From SLRI01 sp964393275 (GTDB lineage: Bacteria; Pseudomonadota; Alphaproteobacteria; Geminicoccales; Geminicoccaceae), in assembly GCA_964393275.1 (NCBI GenBank), contig CAYMTA010000002.1, positions 62,001 to 126,000 of the forward strand: DNA of 64,000 bases, written 5' to 3'. Shown here piece by piece: positions 1 to 7,462 of this stretch (positions are counted from its first letter, which is position 1; each line of letters opens with the position of its first letter). The notes below the pieces were generated by a model. The model had not been told where the DNA came from and ran no database searches. It saw nothing but the letters and a program-made list of their open reading frames with translations. A program made the translations under genes and the position numbers.

Positions 1-808
1 CCGAGCCGGGCCAGGGGGCGAGCACCGTCTCGGGTGCCCGCAGCACCTCGCGCAGGCTGGACAAGGGCCGCTCGGGGTCGAGCTCGCCTCGCCATTCCAC
101 GCCCAGGCTGCCGACCCGGTCGGCCTCGTCGGGCAGGGGGAGCGGGTCGCTGCCGGCGAGGCAGCGGCCCGGCACCGGTCCGGCCTGCCATCGGCGCAGC
201 GGCGCCGGCGTCGGCCAGCCGCGCGGGCGGCCGCCATTGTCGCCGAGAAAAATCTCCGAAGGCGCCGCCTCGTCGAGAAAGGCAGCCAGCACGGCCGCCC
301 GGCGGCCCAGCCACTTGCCCAGGCCCCAGGGCAGCACGGCGAGGCCGCCCGCGGCCCGCACGGCGGCGACGGTCGAGGCCAGGGGCGCCCCGTCGACCGG
401 CCGCCGCGTCGTCGCCAGCGCCAGCACCTCGAGCCTCTCCAGGGTCACGGCCTGAAAGCCCTGGACGATCCAGAGGATGGCGGCCGCCTCGCCCGGTCGA
501 CCCTGCCGCCGGGCGACCAGGAGACCCGGCTCGACACCCGCCGTCAGGGTCCAGGGCCCAATCTCGCCGGCTGCGGCGAGCGCGCCGAAGGCGTCGTCCC
601 GCGCGGTCTCGGCGAGCATGAGCACCCCGATCCGCTGCGCTGCCACCACGTCCAGATTGGCGGCCGCCGCATCGAGCCAGCGAACCGGATCGTGGCAGGG
701 GTAGAGATGGACATGCGCATCCAGCCGAACGAGCAGGCGCTCGGCACCGGCGGTCGGCCGGTCCCTGACGTCCACGGCCGGCGAGGGCGGGCATGGCAAG
801 CTGATCAT
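1..808 (-). CDS. PHP-like predicted metal-dependent protein, 3' end cut by window
   Basis: I translated this frame by hand. It is open from an ATG at 808 on the minus strand to the window edge (about 269 codons, C-terminus missing). A DAHVH motif at residues 30-34 follows a short beta-strand-like segment, as at the start of PHP/amidohydrolase-type metal-dependent hydrolases. Further on are FLGDNGGRPRGWP and a GSDPLPLPDEADRVGSLG stretch, which look like conserved active-site loops (inference). Codon use is that of a real gene: third positions are almost all G or C and no stop interrupts the frame. The other open frames over this region are Arg/Pro/Ala-rich shadows. Substrate unknown. Confidence 0.7.
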   Translation of the reverse strand, partial: MISLPCPPSPAVDVRDRPTAGAERLLVRLDAHVHLYPCHDPVRWLDAAAANLDVVAAQRIGVLMLAETARDDAFGALAAAGEIGPWTLTAGVEPGLLVARRQGRPGEAAAILWIVQGFQAVTLERLEVLALATTRRPVDGAPLASTVAAVRAAGGLAVLPWGLGKWLGRRAAVLAAFLDEAAPSEIFLGDNGGRPRGWPTPAPLRRWQAGPVPGRCLAGSDPLPLPDEADRVGSLGVEWRGELDPERPLSSLREVLRAPETVLAPWPGS

Positions 809-1234
809 CCAGGTCGGGCGCCACGACGCCCGAAATGGCCGGCGACGACGTCGCGACACGCGCGCGTATCGATCGTCGTCGAGCAGCTTCGGTTCCACCG
901 AATGCGACTCATTTATCGGCAACGTCCCCGAGAGAGGCGGATGCCCGAGCTCTATGCCCGACGGTTTTCCTGCCCTATGGCCCGCCGCGCCGCGAGCTTG
1001 CGACGGCAGCGACAGGGCGAGGACCGATTACCCACGGCAACGCCCTGACCAACGACGACGGTTGTGGGCGAGAGCGCAGCGGAAATCAACGCTCCACTGG
1101 CGTCGAGAGCGGGCCCTTTGGTCTCGACAGCCCGGCGGTATGGCGGTTAGACCGCCGGCCGGGAGGATGCGCCGCGGCACCGCCGGCACCGACTCCCGAA
1201 ACATCCGCCAAAAAAATCTGGAAGCGCAACGATC
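809..1234. other. 427-bp divergent intergenic region, no gene seen
   Basis: This lies between the minus-strand PHP-like gene and the plus-strand epimerase, so it should hold both promoters. I see no convincing -35/-10 pair. There is a small perfect hairpin at 1142-1156 (GGCGGT, loop TAG, ACCGCC), 80-90 bases upstream of the epimerase. The open frames crossing the region have shadow-like composition. Confidence 0.4.
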
Positions 1235-2260
1235 ATGCCGACCGACACGGAGCGAAGCGAGATGCCCGTCCTGGTGACGGGTGCCACCGGCTTCGCCGGC
1301 GGTCATCTGGCGCTGCGCCTGCGTCGCCTCGGCCATCCGGTCCGGGCCCTGGTGCGGCCGACGGCCAAGGTCGACCATCTGCGGGCTGCCGGGGTCGAGC
1401 TGGTGGAGGGCGATCTGCGCCGGGCCGCCGACGTGGCGAAGGCGGCCCGGGGCGCTGCGCGCATCTATCACATCGCCGCCGTCTACCGGACGGCGAGCCA
1501 CCCCGACAGCTACTACCGCGAGGTCAATGTCGGCGGCACCATCAACGTCCTCGAGGCGGCGCAAAAGCACGGCGTCGAACGGGTGATCCATTGCTCGACC
1601 GTGGGCGTGCACGGCGATGTCAAGCAGGTGCCCTGCACCGAGGACACCCCCTTCAATCCGGGCGACATCTACCAGGAGACCAAGCTCGAGGGCGAGCTGA
1701 AGGCCCGGGAAGCCTTCAAGGGCGGCCTGCCGGGCGTGGTCTTTCGGCCCGCCGGCATGTACGGCCCGGGCGACCTCCGCTTCCTCAAGCTGTTCCGGTC
1801 GGTGAATGCGGGCCGCTTCATCATGTTCGGCCCCGGCACCACCTGGTATCATGTGGTCTATGCCGACGACCTGACCGACGGCATCCTGCTCTGCGGCGAG
1901 CACCCGGCGGCCCTTGGCGGCACCTTCATCATCGCCGGCGAGCACTGGACGACGCTCGATGAATGGGTCGGCGAGATCGCCCGCTCGCTCGGCGCCCCGC
2001 CGCCGCGCTGGCGCCTGCCCTACTGGCCGCTGGCGGCCGGCGCCGTGCTCTGCGAGGCGGCCTGCAAGCCCTTCGGCATCGAGCCCCCCCTCTACCCGAG
2101 GCGGGCAGCCTTCTTCATCAAGCACCGCGCCTTCTCGATCGAGCGCGCCAAAAACGTGCTCGGCTACGCCCCGAGGATCGCCCTCGCCGAAGGTGTGCGC
2201 CGCACCACAGCCTGGTACGTCGAGCAGGGCCACATCACCCGGCGCCCTGCCGCCGCCTGA
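1235..2260 (+). CDS. NAD(P)-dependent epimerase/dehydratase (extended SDR)
   Basis: An extended short-chain dehydrogenase of about 341 residues. The N-terminal Rossmann motif is GATGFAG, the active-site pair is YQETK (YxxxK) near residue 144, and CSTVGVHG supplies the catalytic Thr/Ser region. This is the dihydroflavonol reductase/sugar-epimerase type that acts on nucleotide sugars or carbonyl lipids; the substrate cannot be told. The Rossmann strand begins just after an internal ATG at 1262, so the true start may be 1262 rather than 1235. It stands alone, followed by a repeat-rich convergent region. Confidence 0.85.
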   Translation: MPTDTERSEMPVLVTGATGFAGGHLALRLRRLGHPVRALVRPTAKVDHLRAAGVELVEGDLRRAADVAKAARGAARIYHIAAVYRTASHPDSYYREVNVGGTINVLEAAQKHGVERVIHCSTVGVHGDVKQVPCTEDTPFNPGDIYQETKLEGELKAREAFKGGLPGVVFRPAGMYGPGDLRFLKLFRSVNAGRFIMFGPGTTWYHVVYADDLTDGILLCGEHPAALGGTFIIAGEHWTTLDEWVGEIARSLGAPPPRWRLPYWPLAAGAVLCEAACKPFGIEPPLYPRRAAFFIKHRAFSIERAKNVLGYAPRIALAEGVRRTTAWYVEQGHITRRPAAA

Positions 2261-2281
2261 TGCCCAGGCCTGAGGTCGAGG

Positions 2282-2322
2282 GGGGACACCTCCCTTTTTA
2301 ACCATTGGGTCGAGGTGTCCCC
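2282..2322. terminator. Long hairpin, probable bidirectional terminator
   Basis: GGGGACACCTC (2282-2292) and GAGGTGTCCCC (2312-2322) form a perfect 11-bp stem around a 19-nt loop containing a T5 run. It lies 22 bases after the epimerase stop, between convergent genes. The GGGGACACCTC arm also resembles sequences seen around REP-associated (Y1) transposase genes, so it could be a mobile-element remnant acting as a terminator (inference). Confidence 0.5.
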
Positions 2323-2368
2323 GGCCAGGGCCACGACGCTGCCCCTGCCTCTACGGCAATCGAGACCC

Positions 2369-2389
2369 TAATGGGGTCAGGACTCTTTT
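2369..2389. repeat. Possible remnant of REP/Y1-transposase flank
   Basis: The words ATGGGGTCAGGACTCTTTT, just downstream of the GGGGACACC hairpin, resemble the conserved flanks of IS200-like REP-associated transposases in proteobacteria (recalled family knowledge, not a search). No transposase frame is present, so at most this is a vestige. Confidence 0.3.
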
Positions 2390-2419
2390 CGCCCGGCGGC
2401 CGCGCCTTCCCTCCACCGC

Positions 2420-2564
2420 TGTTGCGCCCGATGCAACATCCGCCTCGGGTTGTTGCGTATAGCGCATCATTCTTATGACAAATGTTGCATCGGATGCATC
2501 AATCACGGCTCGGGTTGTTGCATCGGATGCAACAATTTCCCGGGTTGTTGCAGCCGATGCATCA
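2420..2564. repeat. Five phased 19-bp palindromes, consensus TGTTGCATCGGATGCAACA
   Basis: Copies lie at 2420-2438 (TGTTGCGCCCGATGCAACA), 2451-2469 (TGTTGCGTATAGCGCATCA), 2483-2501 (TGTTGCATCGGATGCATCA), 2516-2534 (TGTTGCATCGGATGCAACA) and 2546-2564 (TGTTGCAGCCGATGCATCA). The fourth is a perfect odd palindrome about its central base. Start-to-start distances are 31, 32, 33 and 30 bp, close to three helical turns, so all copies face the same side of the DNA. CGGGT precedes copies 2, 4 and 5. The array looks like a set of operators or binding sites for a dimeric protein, yet sits between convergent gene ends. Confidence 0.85.
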
Positions 2565-2567
2565 CTT

Positions 2568-2645
2568 TTCGACGAACGAACCCACCGGATCGACGATCGA
2601 ACCCGGGGATTCGACGATCGAACCCGGCCCCCGGCGAACGAACCC
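2568..2645. repeat. 21-bp-period tandem repeat with core CGACGATCGAACCC
   Basis: Core copies start at 2570 (CGACGAACGAACCC), 2591 (CGACGATCGAACCC), 2612 (CGACGATCGAACCC) and 2632 (CGGCGAACGAACCC), spaced 21, 21 and 20 bp, i.e. two helical turns. Weaker copies lie at 2705-2719 and 2731-2744. Each contains an imperfect inverted repeat such as TTCGA-CGA-TCGAA (2610-2622). It directly abuts the 19-bp palindrome array but has a different sequence and period. Confidence 0.8.
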
Positions 2646-2805
2646 GCCGCCGTGCAACCCCTTCATGCCAAAGGCGTTTTTGGCCCGAGCATGGCCGGGG
2701 CCGCCGGACGAGCGAACCCAAGGTCCGCGATTGCCGAACGAACCGCAGCCGCCCTTGCCTTCGCGGCCGGCCTGTGATAGGAATATTGTCTGAACCAGCG
2801 TTCGC

Positions 2806-3675
2806 TCAGGCCTTGATCCCGCCTTCCATCAGCCCCTTGAAGAAGAGCTTCTGGGCGAAGGCGAAGGCGATCAGGCCGGGGGCGGTGACGATCACGTAGA
2901 CGGCGGCGATGCGCGGCCAGGCCCACTGGCCGAGCCCGCCCGCGGCATGCGCCAGCATGACCGGCACGGTGCGCGCACTCTGGTCGTTGGTCAGGGTCGA
3001 GCAGAGCAGGTACTCGCCCCAGGCGGTGACGAAGTTGACGATGATGATGACGACGAGGCCGTTCCTGACCAGCGGCAGGCCGACCATCCACAGGCACTTC
3101 CAGGGGCCGGCGCCGTCGATCTTGGCCGCGTCGAAGAGCTCGCCCGGGACGAGCTGGAAGACGCTGCGCATGATCAGGATGGAGACGGCGAGGCTGAGCG
3201 TGATGTAGGGCAGGATCAGGCCGGCCGTGCTGTTGATCAGGCCGAGGTCGCTCTGGATGCCGTAGATGGTGATGATCGAGACCACGCGGGTCGGGAAGTA
3301 GAGCGACGCGATCAGCACGGCGATGATCCAGGCCTTGCCGCCGAACTTGAGGTGGACCAGCGCGTAGCCGGCGAGCACGGCGCAGAAGCAGGTGATGATC
3401 ACCGTGAAGCCGGTGACGAAGACGCTGTTGAAGAGGTTGATCGGCAGGGTGTCGATCTTCTCGAGGACGTAGCCGTAATGGGTGAAGTCGAAGCTGCGCG
3501 GCCAGAGATTGCCGCGCATCGAATCCGGCATCGACTTGACCGAGAGCAGCAGCACCCAGAGCAGCGGCAGGAGGATGATGGCGCAGAAGAAGAGGATGAT
3601 GCCGTGGCGGATGATGGCGGCCCGATGCAGCAGCGGGTTGCTCTGCATCGGAATGGCGGCGGACTCGGTTGCCAT
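2806..3675 (-). CDS. Carbohydrate ABC transporter permease (MalG/UgpE type)
   Basis: Inner-membrane permease of 289 residues with about six hydrophobic segments. The EAA loop that docks the ATPase is GELFDAAKIDGAGPWKCLWMV (family consensus EAAxxDGA...P). This is the second permease of a CUT1-family sugar uptake system. It is the last gene of a minus-strand operon: binding protein (4714-6096), first permease (3682-4629), then this gene after a 6-bp gap. No ATPase gene follows. The sugar is unknown; the divergent SDR and barrel-like protein suggest carbohydrate catabolism. Confidence 0.9.
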   Translation of the reverse strand: MATESAAIPMQSNPLLHRAAIIRHGIILFFCAIILLPLLWVLLLSVKSMPDSMRGNLWPRSFDFTHYGYVLEKIDTLPINLFNSVFVTGFTVIITCFCAVLAGYALVHLKFGGKAWIIAVLIASLYFPTRVVSIITIYGIQSDLGLINSTAGLILPYITLSLAVSILIMRSVFQLVPGELFDAAKIDGAGPWKCLWMVGLPLVRNGLVVIIIVNFVTAWGEYLLCSTLTNDQSARTVPVMLAHAAGGLGQWAWPRIAAVYVIVTAPGLIAFAFAQKLFFKGLMEGGIKA

Positions 3676-3681
3676 GATCGC

Positions 3682-4629
3682 TCAGCCCTTGCGCCGGAAG
3701 AGGTAGAGGAGGGCGCCGACGAAGCCCATCATGAAGACCGCGCCGATCATGCCGATGGCGGCGGCGAAGCCCTGCCGCCAGAGCCCGGTCTTGAAGGCCT
3801 GGTCGTACATGAAGATCGTCCAGGTGTAGGTCGGCGACGCCCGGTCGAAGCCGCCGAAGATCAGGTACTCGTCGATCACCGCCATCGACGTGCCGAAGCG
3901 GAGCACGATCAGGATCATCATGATCGGCTGCAGGGCCGGCAGGGTGACGTTCCAGAAGATCTGCCACTCGTTGGCGCCGTCGACCCGGGCCGCCTCGGTC
4001 AGCTCCTTGGGGATCGCGGCGAGGCCGGCGAGGAAGAAGACGGTGTGGTAGCCGAGCCCCCACCAGACCTCCATGATGGCGATCGAGGGCAGGGTCAGCG
4101 AGGTGCCGCCCAGCCACTGGGGGGCCGTCTGGATGGTGAAGAGGCCGAGCACCTCGACCAGGAAATGATTGATGGGCCCGACCTGGAAATTGTACATCCA
4201 CTTCCAGAGCACGAAGATCAGCGTGCTCGGGATGACCGCCGGGATCAGGATGATGACCCTATAAACGGTGGCAACGCGCTGGTTCCTGACCCGGTCCACC
4301 AGGATGGCGAGCAGCAGCGGCAGGACGATGGTGCCGGGCAGGAACATCGCCGTGAACAGGGCGGCGCGGCCGAGCCCGGCCCACATCAGCGGATCGGTCA
4401 GCGCATCGGCGTAATTGGCGACACCGACCCAGCTCGCCGGCTCGTTGGCGAGGAACTGGTAGTCGGTGAAGCTGATCCAGATGACCCGGACGATGGGCCA
4501 GACCTGGTAGCCGACGAAGAAGACGAGCGCCGGCAGGAGGAAGAGCCAGACATTGGCCCGGGCCGACTGCGCCCGCTCCGCCGATGAGCGGGGCAGGCTC
4601 GGCGCGTTCATCCGGGCGGTCAGCTTCAT
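3682..4629 (-). CDS. Carbohydrate ABC transporter permease (MalF/UgpA type)
   Basis: 315 residues: a hydrophilic N-terminus, then about six membrane segments, with the EAA loop KELTEAARVDGANEWQIFW near residue 210. It is the first permease of the CUT1 sugar importer and pairs with the product of the next gene. The gene lies about 85 bases downstream of the binding-protein gene; that gap holds a 13-bp hairpin that probably sets the ratio of binding protein to permease. Confidence 0.9.
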   Translation of the reverse strand: MKLTARMNAPSLPRSSAERAQSARANVWLFLLPALVFFVGYQVWPIVRVIWISFTDYQFLANEPASWVGVANYADALTDPLMWAGLGRAALFTAMFLPGTIVLPLLLAILVDRVRNQRVATVYRVIILIPAVIPSTLIFVLWKWMYNFQVGPINHFLVEVLGLFTIQTAPQWLGGTSLTLPSIAIMEVWWGLGYHTVFFLAGLAAIPKELTEAARVDGANEWQIFWNVTLPALQPIMMILIVLRFGTSMAVIDEYLIFGGFDRASPTYTWTIFMYDQAFKTGLWRQGFAAAIGMIGAVFMMGFVGALLYLFRRKG

Positions 4630-4657
4630 GGCGCGGGGACAGTCCTCTGGATCGAGG

Positions 4658-4689
4658 CGGGGCGGCGGTGGTCCGGCACCGCCGCCCCG
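4658..4689 (-). promoter_or_regulatory. Intercistronic hairpin between binding-protein and permease genes
   Basis: A perfect 13-bp stem (4658-4670 with 4677-4689, arms beginning CGGGGCGGCGGTG) closes on a 6-nt loop. It lies after the binding-protein stop and before the permease start. Such structures in sugar ABC operons (e.g. malE-malF) slow decay or cause partial termination, giving an excess of binding protein. There is no following T run, so mRNA stabilisation is as likely as termination. Confidence 0.65.
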
Positions 4690-4713
4690 GGATCGTCGAT
4701 CGCCCTGACGGTT

Positions 4714-6096
4714 CTAGCCGCCGCGCTTGATTTCCGCCTGGACGGCCTCGACCACCTTGGCGAGCGCCGCCTTCGGGTCGCTCTCCTCGCCGGTGAGGTA
4801 GGTCTCCCAGATCGGCTTGCCGATGACGAACTGCTGCAGGCCGAAGAGGTTGTTCTCGATCGCCCGGGCCCGGTCGAGCTGGCCGCGGACGAGGTCGACG
4901 AAGGGCGGCAGCCAGTCCGGCCGGTCGGCGGCCCAGCCGGCGTAGATCGAGGCGTAGGGCGGGAGCTGGCCGGGGTGCGCCGTCGCGGTGCCGGCGATCG
5001 AATCCTTCCAGATCTGCGGGTTGTAGGTCAGCGCCTTGAGGTATTCGGCCGCCTTCTCCTTGTTCTCGCCGTACTTGAAGAGGGCGGCGCCCGTGGTCCA
5101 GAAGACGGTGGAGCCGGCGCCGCCGGCGAACTTCGGCAGACCCGCCATGCTCAGGAGGCTCGGGTCGTCCCAGTACTGCGCCATGCGCAGGGGCGCGTTG
5201 AAGTACTTGGTGTAGAGACCGACGCGCTGGGCGGCGAAGGCGAGCTCGTCCGGCGTGCCGTTGACGCCGCCGTCGGTGCTGCCGGCGAGCAGGATGTCGG
5301 GATTGGCGAGCGCCATGATCTTCTTCATCAAGATCAGCGCCTCGACGGCGGGATCGCTGGTGAAGTCGAAGAGGCCCTCGGCCGTGTAGACGTCGGGCGA
5401 CATGGAATGGGTGAAGGGGGCGAGCGAGCGCCAGCCATGCGCATCATAGGTGGCGCCATAGGGTGCGGCACCGGAATCGACGATGGCCTGGGCCGCCTCG
5501 AGATAGGCCGTCCAGTCCTCCGGCGGCAGGCTGCCGAGCCCGGCCTGGTCGGTGATGCCCGAGTGCCAGCTCATGCCGATGACGTCGAGCAGGAACGGCC
5601 AGTTGTAGAGCTTGCCGTCGATCGAGCATTCGGCGCGGATGGACGGCAGGATGTCGTCGATCACCTCCTTGGGGATGTAGTTGTCCCAGGGTTCGATGAC
5701 GTCGCCCTCGATCATCGCCGACATCTCGACGAAGGGCGTCTGGCCGACATAGACGTCCCAGGTGCTCTTCTTGTCCTTGGCCTCGGCGACGAAGCGCTCG
5801 ATGCCGAAGCCCTCGACCGGGGCGATCTGGAAGTTGAGGTCCGGGAACTGGGCGTTGACCTCCGGGATCGCCGGGTGGAGGTCCGGGATCCACTGGTAGA
5901 AGGTCGGGGTCAGGGGCCGGGCGGCGAAGGCCGGCCGCGCACCCATGCCGAAATTCGCGGCGACACCCAGGCCGGCCATGCCGAGCCCGGCGGTCACCGT
6001 GCGCGAGAGAAACCCGCGCCGGTCGATCTCGCCCCGGAGCAGGCGCTCGCGCCACAGCTCCTGTAGGATCAGCTCATGCTCTTTGCGCTCGGCCAT
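4714..6096 (-). CDS. Extracellular sugar-binding protein of ABC transporter, Tat-type signal
   Basis: About 460 residues from the ATG at 6096, which has GGGGAGG 11 bases upstream; a longer in-frame start at 6162 is less likely. A hydrophilic N-terminus leads to RRGFLSR and a hydrophobic stretch ending in ARPAFAA, i.e. a twin-arginine signal, so it is probably exported folded. The rest is a family-1 solute-binding fold (DVYVGQTPFVEM, WTAYLEAAQAI, QLDRARAIENN). It captures the sugar for the permeases at 3682-4629 and 2806-3675. Confidence 0.9.
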   Translation of the reverse strand: MAERKEHELILQELWRERLLRGEIDRRGFLSRTVTAGLGMAGLGVAANFGMGARPAFAARPLTPTFYQWIPDLHPAIPEVNAQFPDLNFQIAPVEGFGIERFVAEAKDKKSTWDVYVGQTPFVEMSAMIEGDVIEPWDNYIPKEVIDDILPSIRAECSIDGKLYNWPFLLDVIGMSWHSGITDQAGLGSLPPEDWTAYLEAAQAIVDSGAAPYGATYDAHGWRSLAPFTHSMSPDVYTAEGLFDFTSDPAVEALILMKKIMALANPDILLAGSTDGGVNGTPDELAFAAQRVGLYTKYFNAPLRMAQYWDDPSLLSMAGLPKFAGGAGSTVFWTTGAALFKYGENKEKAAEYLKALTYNPQIWKDSIAGTATAHPGQLPPYASIYAGWAADRPDWLPPFVDLVRGQLDRARAIENNLFGLQQFVIGKPIWETYLTGEESDPKAALAKVVEAVQAEIKRGG

Positions 6097-6271
6097 GATC
6101 GAACGTGCCTCCCCGGCTTGATGGACGCTTATCGTACGCGCTCGGCCACCAGTTATAGGCACGGCCGGAGGCTTGGCAATATCACGCTGGATCGGGGCGA
6201 CGCGTCGCCGGCCATGGCCATTTCCCGGACAGCCTCCTAGGCTGGCGTCCGTTCACGTCCTGGGGGGAGCC

Positions 6272-7462
6272 ATGCCGCGCAAGGGAATCTTCGTCTACGC
6301 CTGGGATCTCCAGGACGAGGGGGTCGCCACGGTGACCGGCCGGCTCAGGGACGCGGGTGCCGATTCGATAGCGCTCGCCACCTCCTACCATGCCGGCAAG
6401 TTCGTCCGCCCGCACGGGGTCTCGGGCAAGGTCTACTTCCCCGACGACGGCACCATCTATTTCCGTCATCGGCCCGAGCGCTACGGCCGCGTGCAGCCGG
6501 TGCCGCACCCCATGCTCGAGGATTTCGATCCGCTGGCCGCCCTGGCCGAGACGGCGCCCGATCTCGCCCGGGTCGGCTGGACGGTCTGCTGCCACAACTC
6601 GCGGCTCGGCAGCACCCATCCGGAGCTGACAGCCAGGAACGCCATGGGCGACGGCCTCCTCTACAGCCTCAACCCGGCGCATCCCGATGTCCGGGACTAC
6701 GTGGTGGCCATGGTGGTCGATCAGGCCGAGCGCTACGGGCTCGACGCCGTGACGCTCGAGACGCCGGGCTGGCTGCCCTACGAGCACGGCTATCACCACG
6801 AGTTCGCCCTGGTCCCCCTCGATCCCTGGATCGGCCTCCTGCTCGGCCTCTGCTTCGCGCCGGAGAGCGTCGCCGGGGCCCGGGCCGCCGGCATCGACGC
6901 GGAGGGCTTGCGGCGTCGCGTCGCGGGGCGCATCGAGGCCTGGTGCGCCGGCGATTTCGCGGCGTCGGCCGAGCGGGCGGGCGAGTGGGTGCTGGCCGAC
7001 GTGGTGACCGACGGCGAGCTCGGCGCCTACCTGCGCTGGCGCTGCCGGGTGGTGGCCGACCTCGTCGCCGAGATCAGGGACCGCCTGCCGAGATCGACCG
7101 GGCTTCGCGTCATTCCCTCGGTGCAGCGGCCGAGCGCCCGGAGCTGGCACGAGGGCAGCGACCTCGCCTTGCTCGCCGGGTCGTGCGACGCGGTCGAGAT
7201 CTGCGCCTACGAGCCGTCGGCGGCGGCCGTCGCCGCCGATGTCTTCGACGTGCGTCGGCGGGTCGGCGACGCGGCCCGGCTGCATGCCATCTTCAGGCCG
7301 TCGCATCCCGATCTCGGCGGCGGCACCGAGACGGTGGCCGCGGCCCGGGCGCTGCGCCGTGCCGGGGTCGAGGGTCTCGCCTTCTACAATTACGGTCACT
7401 GGCGGCTCGCCGCCCTGGAGCATGTCAGAGCGGCTTTCGCCGCGTGGGAGGAAGTGCCTTGA
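6272..7462 (+). CDS. Uncharacterised protein, possible TIM-barrel/glycosidase-like
   Basis: About 396 residues from the ATG at 6272, preceded by the strong site TGGGGGGAGC; the frame is open further upstream but without a good site. I do not recognise a named family. Visible are alternating strand/helix segments (GIFVYAWDL, ADSIALATSYHAG, WTVCCHNSRLGS, LDAVTLETPGWLPYEHGYHHE, GVEGLAFYNYGHW) that suggest a barrel with acidic and His residues at strand ends, as in glycoside hydrolases. It is divergent from a sugar importer and overlaps an SDR gene, pointing to carbohydrate metabolism (inference). Confidence 0.7.
   Translation: MPRKGIFVYAWDLQDEGVATVTGRLRDAGADSIALATSYHAGKFVRPHGVSGKVYFPDDGTIYFRHRPERYGRVQPVPHPMLEDFDPLAALAETAPDLARVGWTVCCHNSRLGSTHPELTARNAMGDGLLYSLNPAHPDVRDYVVAMVVDQAERYGLDAVTLETPGWLPYEHGYHHEFALVPLDPWIGLLLGLCFAPESVAGARAAGIDAEGLRRRVAGRIEAWCAGDFAASAERAGEWVLADVVTDGELGAYLRWRCRVVADLVAEIRDRLPRSTGLRVIPSVQRPSARSWHEGSDLALLAGSCDAVEICAYEPSAAAVAADVFDVRRRVGDAARLHAIFRPSHPDLGGGTETVAAARALRRAGVEGLAFYNYGHWRLAALEHVRAAFAAWEEVP

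Larger units (their letters stand above)
2261..2805. other. Repeat-rich intergenic region between convergent genes
   Basis: This 545-bp stretch separates the epimerase (plus) from the sugar ABC operon (minus), which converge on it, so it should hold terminators rather than promoters. It contains, in order: a long hairpin (2282-2322), a motif reminiscent of REP-associated transposase flanks (about 2369-2389), five phased 19-bp palindromes (2420-2564) and a 21-bp-period repeat (2568-2645) with two outlying copies. Several short frames are open, but their repeated peptides merely reflect the DNA repeats and none has a ribosome binding site. Confidence 0.7.

Noticed and set aside
1028..2305. A 425-codon frame antisense to the epimerase
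   Set aside because: Shadow composition, and the sense strand carries clear SDR motifs.
2420..2564. CRISPR array
   Set aside because: Units are short palindromes and the spacers (11-14 bp) are far too short and partly conserved; no cas genes nearby.
2589..2645. tRNA gene, because the reverse strand shows repeated GGGTTCGATC like a T-loop
   Set aside because: No acceptor or anticodon arms can be drawn, and the T-loop-like word repeats every 21 bp.
2450..2899. Short open frames with repeated peptides (VASDAS, DDRTR) across the repeat arrays
   Set aside because: Peptide repeats follow from the DNA repeats. The 31- and 32-bp spacings are not multiples of three, and no ribosome binding site precedes the starts.
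2947..4587. A 546-codon plus-strand frame opposite the two sugar permeases
   Set aside because: The product is an Asp/Glu/His/Arg-rich shadow of hydrophobic permease codons; the minus-strand proteins have clear EAA loops.
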